The notes below the pieces were generated by a model. That model saw nothing but the letters and a program-made list of their open reading frames with translations. It was not told the DNA's origin and did not search any database. Both the position numbers and the translations under genes were made by a program. A DNA stretch of 10,451 nt, from assembly GCA_964424205.1 (NCBI GenBank), contig CAYRIF010000121.1, positions 1-10,451 on the forward strand. The letters are read 5' to 3'. The DNA comes from CAYRIF01 sp964424205 (GTDB lineage: Bacteria > Bacteroidota > Bacteroidia > Cytophagales > Cyclobacteriaceae). Of the stretch, positions 6,849 to 10,451 are shown one piece after another; within the stretch, counting starts at the first letter, position 1; each line of letters opens with the position of its first letter.

Positions 6849-9327
6849 TAGGTAAACTGTTTTTAATTCCTTGATAAAGATAGTTGCTTACACTGATTAT
6901 TTCAGAGAAAACGCCTGCTGCTGTTACTTCCGCTCCTGCACCTGGGCCCTTGATGACCAACGGTCTTTCATAATACCGCATCGTTGTAAAAGCAATAATA
7001 TTATCACTCCCCGACAACCCGTAAAACGGATGATCTTCGCCTACCGCCTTCAGTGAAACTTTCGCTTTCCCTTTTTCGAGTGTCGCGATAAATCTTAATT
7101 TTTTATTTCCTTTTGCCGCTTTGTTTCTTATGTTCTCAAAATAAGGATTGGCTTTTTTTAGTGCTGCAAAAAACTGTTCTACTGTCTTTGCTTTTACACA
7201 ATCCTCTGGTAAAATATTTTCGACCTGAATGTCCTGTGGCTCTAGTGACAGCCCTGTTTCCCTCGCAAGAATTAGTATTTTTCTGGCAACATCCATCCCG
7301 TTGAGATCATCCCGTGGGTCGGGCTCTGTAAATCCTTTTGCTTTTGCCTCAGCAACAATTTCACTAAAACTACTTCCAGCAACAAACGAATTAAAAATAT
7401 AAGACAATGTACCTGAAAGTACACCCTCGATTTTTAATATCTTATCTCCGCTTGCCTTCAAGTCTGCCATCGTACTAATTACGGGCAAGCCTGCCCCCAC
7501 ATTAGTTTCATAAAGGAATTTAACACCATGTAAAAAAGCTTCTTTTTGTAGTTTCTGATAATCTTTGAACCTTCCCGAATTAGCTAGCTTATTAGGCGTC
7601 ACAATGGAAATACTAGATGCCAAGACTTTTTGATAAAGCCTAGTGATTTCCTCATTGGAAGTGCTGTCAACAAAAACACTATTGGGTAAATTCATGTCAA
7701 TCATAGTATCTATAAATTCTTCGAAATTAGCATTTCTCTTTGCTCCATCTAACTTTCTTTTCCATCTACCAAGGGCTATTCCATTGGCATCGAACAACAT
7801 TTTTTTACTGTTACTCAGTGCAATGATATTGATTTCCAAGAGTCGCTCGTCCAGTAAATATTGTGATTGTTTTTTAATCTGCGTTAATAGTGTTTTCCCA
7901 ATCAGTCCAACCCCAATCATAAATACATTGATGGTCTTTGTTTCCGACACAAAAAATGCCTGATGCACAGCAGTCAGTGCTTTTGATAAATCTTTATTAT
8001 CGATTACCACCGAAATATTTACCTCTGATGAACCTTGTGCAATGGTCAAAATATTAATACCATTTTTCCCCAATGCGCTAAAAAGTTTACTTGAAATCCC
8101 TGGTGTATTTCGCATGTTTTCACCAATAATGGCAACAATTGATTTGTCAACTTCAACCACAGGCTTGTCAATTTTTCCTCTTTCAATTTCTAATTCAAAT
8201 TCTTCTGCTATCGCCAAGGTAGCGTTCCCCGCATCTTGCGGGTCAATCACAAAACAAATAGAATGTTCAGAAGATGCCTGCGTGATAAGAATCAGGTTCA
8301 CCTCATGTTTTGCCAAGGCACTAAACAGTCTCGATGCTACCCCTGATACACCTATCATACCACTGCCTGTCAATGACATCATCGAAATGTTTTTGATGGA
8401 AGAAATGCCTTTCACCAACCTGCCACCATCCTCAAACTTGCTAGAGATACGTGTGCCTTCAAAATCAGGATTGAAGGTATTCCTGATTCTCAGTACAATG
8501 TTTTTATCAAATGCAGGTTGCAAAGTTGGCGGGTAAATCACTTTTGCACCAAAGTGCGACATCTCCATCGCTTCTAAATAAGAGAGGCTTTTTAAGCTAA
8601 ACGCATTTTTAACACTTCTAGGATCCGTGGTCATCACGCCATCTACATCTGTCCATATTTCAATTTCATTGGCTTTCATTGCTGCACCAATAATGGCTGC
8701 AGTAAAGTCAGACCCACCCCTTCCCAAAGTCGTAGTCTGCCCAGTTTGTCCTGTGGCAATAAAACCCGTAACAATGGGCGTAAGTTTTAATTCCTTGAAA
8801 AATGCTCGGATTGCTCGATTAGTTTTTGCAAAATCTACACGTGCTTTGCCAAAATCATTATTGGTGAATATGAAATTTTGACTATCTGTAGCCACTGCTT
8901 TTACGCTTATCTGATTGCAGTAGGCAGCAATGATTGGCACTGACAACCGCTCTCCAAAACTTTGGATGAGATCCAGGACACGCGGCGTTAGTTCTTTAAG
9001 CATCGAAACGCCCTGCAGCCATTCTTTCAGATCGTTAATATTATTCTTTAACTCCTTTAAAGCAGCGGTTTTGTTTTTCCCTTTTAACAGCGTTGAAATA
9101 CAATCCGTATGTATTTTTTCTATTTGCGCTACTGTTTTCAAGTATTTACTATTTCCATTCTCCGCCAATTCACCGGCTTTGATAAGCAGGTTCGTCACGC
9201 CACTCATGGCACTTGATACCACAATGATTGGTTCTTTCCGCTGCTGATAAGCGTGAATAATGTTCGCTACTTTCTTAATATTCTCTGCCGAACCAACCGA
9301 TGTTCCGCCAAATTTTAAAACCTTCAT
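6835..9327 (-). CDS. thrA: bifunctional aspartokinase / homoserine dehydrogenase
   Basis: This fused enzyme catalyses the first step (L-aspartate to aspartyl-4-phosphate) and the third step (aspartate semialdehyde to homoserine) of the aspartate pathway. At 830 aa it is close to E. coli ThrA (820). The aspartokinase half shows KFGGTSVG (5-12), LGRGGSD (201-207) and WTDVDGVMTTDPR (225-237). Two ACT regulatory units follow, at about 317-375 and 398-455, suggesting allosteric feedback by an amino acid. The homoserine dehydrogenase half has an NAD(P)-binding GVGLIG (472-477), TPNK (577-580), ETNVGAGLP (607-615), EGVLSGT (634-640) and DDLNGMDVARK (673-683), whose D680 and K683 are expected catalytic residues. 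The ATG at 9327 is chosen because MKVLKFGGTS is the family's exact N-terminus. No Shine-Dalgarno is visible in the AT-rich bases before it. The gene is preceded by an attenuator and its end overlaps thrB by 14 bases. The ThrA versus MetL isoform call rests on operon context. Confidence 0.97.
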   Translation of the reverse strand: MKVLKFGGTSVGSAENIKKVANIIHAYQQRKEPIIVVSSAMSGVTNLLIKAGELAENGNSKYLKTVAQIEKIHTDCISTLLKGKNKTAALKELKNNINDLKEWLQGVSMLKELTPRVLDLIQSFGERLSVPIIAAYCNQISVKAVATDSQNFIFTNNDFGKARVDFAKTNRAIRAFFKELKLTPIVTGFIATGQTGQTTTLGRGGSDFTAAIIGAAMKANEIEIWTDVDGVMTTDPRSVKNAFSLKSLSYLEAMEMSHFGAKVIYPPTLQPAFDKNIVLRIRNTFNPDFEGTRISSKFEDGGRLVKGISSIKNISMMSLTGSGMIGVSGVASRLFSALAKHEVNLILITQASSEHSICFVIDPQDAGNATLAIAEEFELEIERGKIDKPVVEVDKSIVAIIGENMRNTPGISSKLFSALGKNGINILTIAQGSSEVNISVVIDNKDLSKALTAVHQAFFVSETKTINVFMIGVGLIGKTLLTQIKKQSQYLLDERLLEINIIALSNSKKMLFDANGIALGRWKRKLDGAKRNANFEEFIDTMIDMNLPNSVFVDSTSNEEITRLYQKVLASSISIVTPNKLANSGRFKDYQKLQKEAFLHGVKFLYETNVGAGLPVISTMADLKASGDKILKIEGVLSGTLSYIFNSFVAGSSFSEIVAEAKAKGFTEPDPRDDLNGMDVARKILILARETGLSLEPQDIQVENILPEDCVKAKTVEQFFAALKKANPYFENIRNKAAKGNKKLRFIATLEKGKAKVSLKAVGEDHPFYGLSGSDNIIAFTTMRYYERPLVIKGPGAGAEVTAAGVFSEIISVSNYLYQGIKNSLPNGKY

Positions 9328-9341
9328 AAATATATATTAAC

Positions 9342-9371
9342 AAAAAAACCGTTCCTTTTGAGAACGGTTTT
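9342..9371 (-). terminator. intrinsic terminator of the thr attenuator
   Basis: Read on the minus strand, a perfect 10-bp stem AAAACCGTTC / GAACGGTTTT (9371-9362 with 9354-9345) closes a 7-base loop. The T-run continues three bases past the stem, giving seven Us in a row. Transcription would stop 14 bases before the thrA ATG, so this can only be a regulatory terminator of the thr operon or a terminator of the short leader transcript. On the plus strand the stem is followed by AAAAATTT, which is not a U-tract, so the orientation is clear. Its 5' arm can instead pair with the end of the leader peptide gene. Confidence 0.9.
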
Positions 9372-9403
9372 AAAAATTTAGTTTACTATTTTCAAACCAT
9401 TCC
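9361..9403 (-). promoter_or_regulatory. antiterminator hairpin competing with the thr terminator
   Basis: The RNA segment GGAAUGGUUU (9403-9394), which encodes the last leader codons GGA AUG GUU and the U of UGA, can pair with AAACCGUUCU (9370-9361): ten pairs, two of them G-U. After a G/A mismatch four more A-U pairs are possible (AAAA with UUUU). The segment AAACCGUUC is also the 5' arm of the terminator, so the two structures exclude each other. A ribosome at the UGA stop would cover the 5' arm and let the terminator form; a ribosome held upstream would leave it free. A weaker protecting pairing is also possible, of AACCA...UCC (9446-9436, the Thr-Ile codons) with GGA.UGGUU (9403-9395). 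The pairing is read from sequence and its function inferred from classical attenuators. Confidence 0.7.
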
Positions 9404-9463
9404 CATTAGACCATGAATCATAGTCATCATCATTTGGATCGTGGTTGTATTATTTATCATCAT
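9392..9463 (-). CDS. thrL: thr operon leader peptide rich in Met, Thr and Ile
   Basis: A 23-codon ORF starts at ATG 9463 (a second ATG follows directly) and ends with TGA at 9394-9392, 64 bases before thrA. Of its 23 residues 8 are Met, 4 Thr and 3 Ile. Residues 6-9 read TTTI and residues 11-16 read MMMTMI, so 10 of the 11 residues at positions 6-16 are Thr, Ile or Met. The rest are mainly Asn, Gly and single others, with no Lys or Asp. The ORF is followed by a terminator and a competing antiterminator just before thrA, the layout of an attenuation leader such as E. coli thrL, which is Thr/Ile rich. Its role is to report charged tRNA supply to RNA polymerase; the peptide itself is probably not functional. 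Met codons would add methionine sensing, sensible because ThrA homoserine also feeds methionine. No Shine-Dalgarno is seen, so which of the two ATGs initiates is uncertain. The symbol is assigned by analogy. Confidence 0.85.
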   Translation of the reverse strand: MMINNTTTIQMMMTMIHGLMGMV

Positions 9464-9535
9464 TGCGTCGGCAAGATGTGCATTTTATTTCAGAAATCAA
9501 AGCAGAGCGTTATAGAAAAAATTAAGTCAGTGATA
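9464..9535 (-). promoter_or_regulatory. probable thr operon promoter region
   Basis: The leader transcript must start in this 72-base gap or inside the gene upstream. The best Bacteroidota-like -7 candidate on the minus strand is CTGCTTTG (9505-9498), which keeps only the TTTG of TAnnTTTG and has no good TTG element at the right distance. It would give a 5' end near 9490, about 28 bases before the leader ATG. At the right boundary a weak 5-bp hairpin (TCAGT/ACTGA, 9542-9527) is followed a few bases later by six Ts. It may end the upstream DUF6265 transcript. Both calls are weak. Confidence 0.25.
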
Positions 9536-10057
9536 TTACTGAACCCTGATATAATTAAACTTCACTTCCTCCTGGCTACCATCATCATGCCCAATGACCA
9601 CATACATATTAATTTCGTCTTTAGAAATTCTCTCAAAAGTAAAGCCTTCAAAATATACTTTATCCACTGTTACCTTGACTAGTCGAAAATTTACTGTTTC
9701 ACCTTTCTCTTCCCAGCCTGTCAAGTCTGACCCAAAATGCTTGAGTCGCAAAATAATGGTATTGTTCTCTTCAGTAATCGTTTCTATTTCATAAAAAATC
9801 ACCTCATTTTCTACCACCAACCTAAACACGCACATCATCGACCCTCCTAGCGGTGGACTCCATATTTCTTCCGTCTCCCCGCCAAAGGCATGCCCTTTCT
9901 AATGTCCCTGAATCCAAGAAATGTCATTTAGCGTTGCCTCTGGAGAAGTGGCTAAACTATCAAGAGTCATTGTGTTTTTAAATTTTTTCTGTGAAAAACT
10001 GATGTGGGTAAAAAGACCAGTTAGAATGATTGCGGAAAGGATTAGTTTTGTTTTCAT
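9536..10057 (-). pseudogene. secreted DUF6265-type protein, interrupted by an in-frame amber codon
   Basis: One frame runs from ATG 10057 to TAA 9536 with a single internal TAG at codon 53 (9901-9899). Ignoring it, the product is 173 aa. Residues 1-22 form a signal peptide (Lys at 2 and 4, hydrophobic LILSAIILTGLF, likely cleavage SFS-Q), so the protein would be exported. The mature part shows the DUF6265-like features I recall: DISWIQGH (45-52), FGGETEEIWSPPLGGSMM, FRLV, LRLKHFGSDLTGWEEK and FEGFTFER. The family has Trp right after the WxxGx segment, exactly where the TAG stands, so TGG to TAG is the likely change. DUF6265 has no established function that I know. A restart at ATG 9838 would give a 100-aa piece without signal peptide or the first part of the domain. 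A real nonsense mutation, readthrough or a base-call error are all possible. It lies 14 bases downstream of another broken gene. Confidence 0.8.
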
Positions 10058-10071
10058 TGTTTTTTTGTTTT

Positions 10072-10403
10072 CTATTCAATTATTTCCAAACAGCCATAAT
10101 CTTCACGTAAAAATAGTTTTATCAAGTCACTTTTGTCTCGTAAAATATTCTCTAAATTTTTAGTTGTTGTATTTCCAGTTCTAACCCAAATTATTTTTGG
10201 TGGAAACCCTCTAATGATACCTAAATCCTAAAATCGGAGTCAAAAGTCACTATTGAAAAGTGGTTTTTCTTTGCAAAATCAAATATCTCTGTGTCCGTTG
10301 AGTTTTCAAGCCCTAATTCTCGCACTTGTTTTGAGTTTGGAAATAGGTCAACAATTCGTTTAATTAGTCGGAAAGATATATTTTGGTCAAAAAGTAATTT
10401 CAT
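10072..10403 (-). pseudogene. DUF5615 PIN-like toxin gene with a one-base frameshift
   Basis: The first frame starts at ATG 10403 and gives 60 aa beginning MKLLFDQNIS and ending IVTFDSDFRI before TAG at 10223. From 10227 the next frame continues the same protein: DLGIIRGFPPKIIWVRTGNT and on to a stop at 10072. The junction TTT-AG-GAT lacks one base of the codon between DSDF and DLG. Restored, the protein has 110 aa, the usual length of DUF5615 proteins, and joins two conserved blocks. DUF5615 is a small PIN-like domain, predicted to be the RNase toxin of a type II system. Candidate acidic metal ligands are D6, D37 or E39, and D55 or D57. The upstream overlapping gene ends like a DUF433 antitoxin, the usual partner. 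As it stands the C-terminal 51 residues are lost, so the toxin is probably inactive unless the base is a sequencing error. Confidence 0.85.
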
Positions 10404-10451
10404 TAGACATATATTCGTCCTTGCTCCTTTTTAGCAGCAAATGAAAGACAC
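10403..10451 (-). CDS. C-terminal end of a probable DUF433 antitoxin (5' part outside window)
   Basis: Only 15 codons and the stop TAA (10405-10403) are inside the window, translating to CLSFAAKKEQGRIYV. The stop overlaps the ATG of the DUF5615 gene by one base (TAATG), the tight coupling typical of antitoxin-toxin pairs. The pattern of an alanine-rich short helix with charged residues at the C-terminus agrees with DUF433 proteins, small HTH-containing antitoxins that normally precede DUF5615. The identification rests more on the neighbour than on these few residues. Whether the rest of the gene is intact cannot be seen. Confidence 0.5.
   Translation of the reverse strand, partial: CLSFAAKKEQGRIYV

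Noticed and set aside
8042..8536. 164-aa plus-strand ORF, and the other plus-strand ORFs between 6646 and 9247
   Set aside because: They are antisense to strongly conserved thrA and thrB coding sequence, show no domain I recognise and are expected by chance opposite such genes.
9528..9541. Short imperfect palindrome CAGTGATATTACTG as an operator
   Set aside because: The stem is only 4-5 bp and it overlaps the DUF6265 stop codon. At most it is part of a weak terminator; nothing supports a protein-binding site.
9413..9682. Plus-strand ORF starting with a histidine-rich stretch (MNHSHHH), resembling a his leader peptide
   Set aside because: The CAT codons are simply the antisense of the ATG run in the minus-strand thr leader. 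No his gene follows on the plus strand, the hairpin's U-tract faces the minus direction, and the rest of the ORF is antisense to the DUF6265 gene.
9536..9838. The 100-aa ORF as a complete small gene
   Set aside because: The frame continues upstream through conserved-looking sequence (EEIWSPPLGGS) to a signal peptide, interrupted only by one TAG, so this is the 3' part of a longer gene.
10221..10403. The 60-aa ORF as an intact small protein
   Set aside because: It stops in the middle of a conserved block and the missing C-terminal half is present one frame away directly afterwards.
1..10451. CRISPR arrays, tRNA or rRNA genes, insertion sequences
   Set aside because: I saw no spaced direct repeats, cloverleaf-like sequences, transposase motifs or flanking inverted repeats anywhere in the window.

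Overview
The window looks like chromosomal DNA of a member of the Bacteroidota. Supporting signs are the AT-rich sequence, start codons without recognisable Shine-Dalgarno sequences, a fused aspartokinase/homoserine dehydrogenase at the head of a compact thr operon, and AAA/DUF4143 and DUF433/DUF5615 accessory genes. No rRNA or other taxonomic marker is present, so genus cannot be given. Every gene I can support lies on the minus strand, so the window is best read from right to left.

Right edge (10451 to about 9536): an accessory or decaying segment. It holds the last 15 codons of a DUF433-type antitoxin, overlapping by one base (TAATG) a DUF5615 PIN-like toxin gene that carries a single-base frameshift. 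Fourteen bases further on is a secreted DUF6265-type protein gene interrupted by an amber codon where the family has a tryptophan. Read with one base restored or changed, both genes give full-length, family-like proteins.

Middle (9463 to 5919): the thr operon. It starts with an apparently unannotated 23-codon leader peptide in which 15 residues are Met, Thr or Ile. A 10-bp terminator hairpin with a U-tract follows, ending 14 bases before thrA. An alternative antiterminator pairs the last leader codons with the 5' arm of the terminator. This is a transcription attenuator apparently tuned to all three amino acids made from homoserine. Downstream, thrA (830 aa) overlaps thrB (309 aa) by 14 bases.

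Left-middle (5830 to 3288): an AAA/DUF4143 ATPase gene, preceded by an 88-base AT-rich spacer, sits between thrB and thrC. It overlaps thrC by one base (TAATG), so thrC may be partly uncoupled from the attenuator. thrC (440 aa) completes the pathway.

Left (3286 to 1): one base after the thrC stop begins a very large SNF2-family ATPase with two SWIM-type zinc-binding motifs near its N-terminus. It is open for 1095 codons and runs off the left edge before helicase motifs IV-VI.

ThrA makes aspartyl phosphate and later homoserine, ThrB phosphorylates homoserine, and ThrC converts O-phosphohomoserine to threonine. Aspartate-semialdehyde dehydrogenase must be encoded elsewhere. I see no tRNA, rRNA, insertion sequence, CRISPR array or origin.
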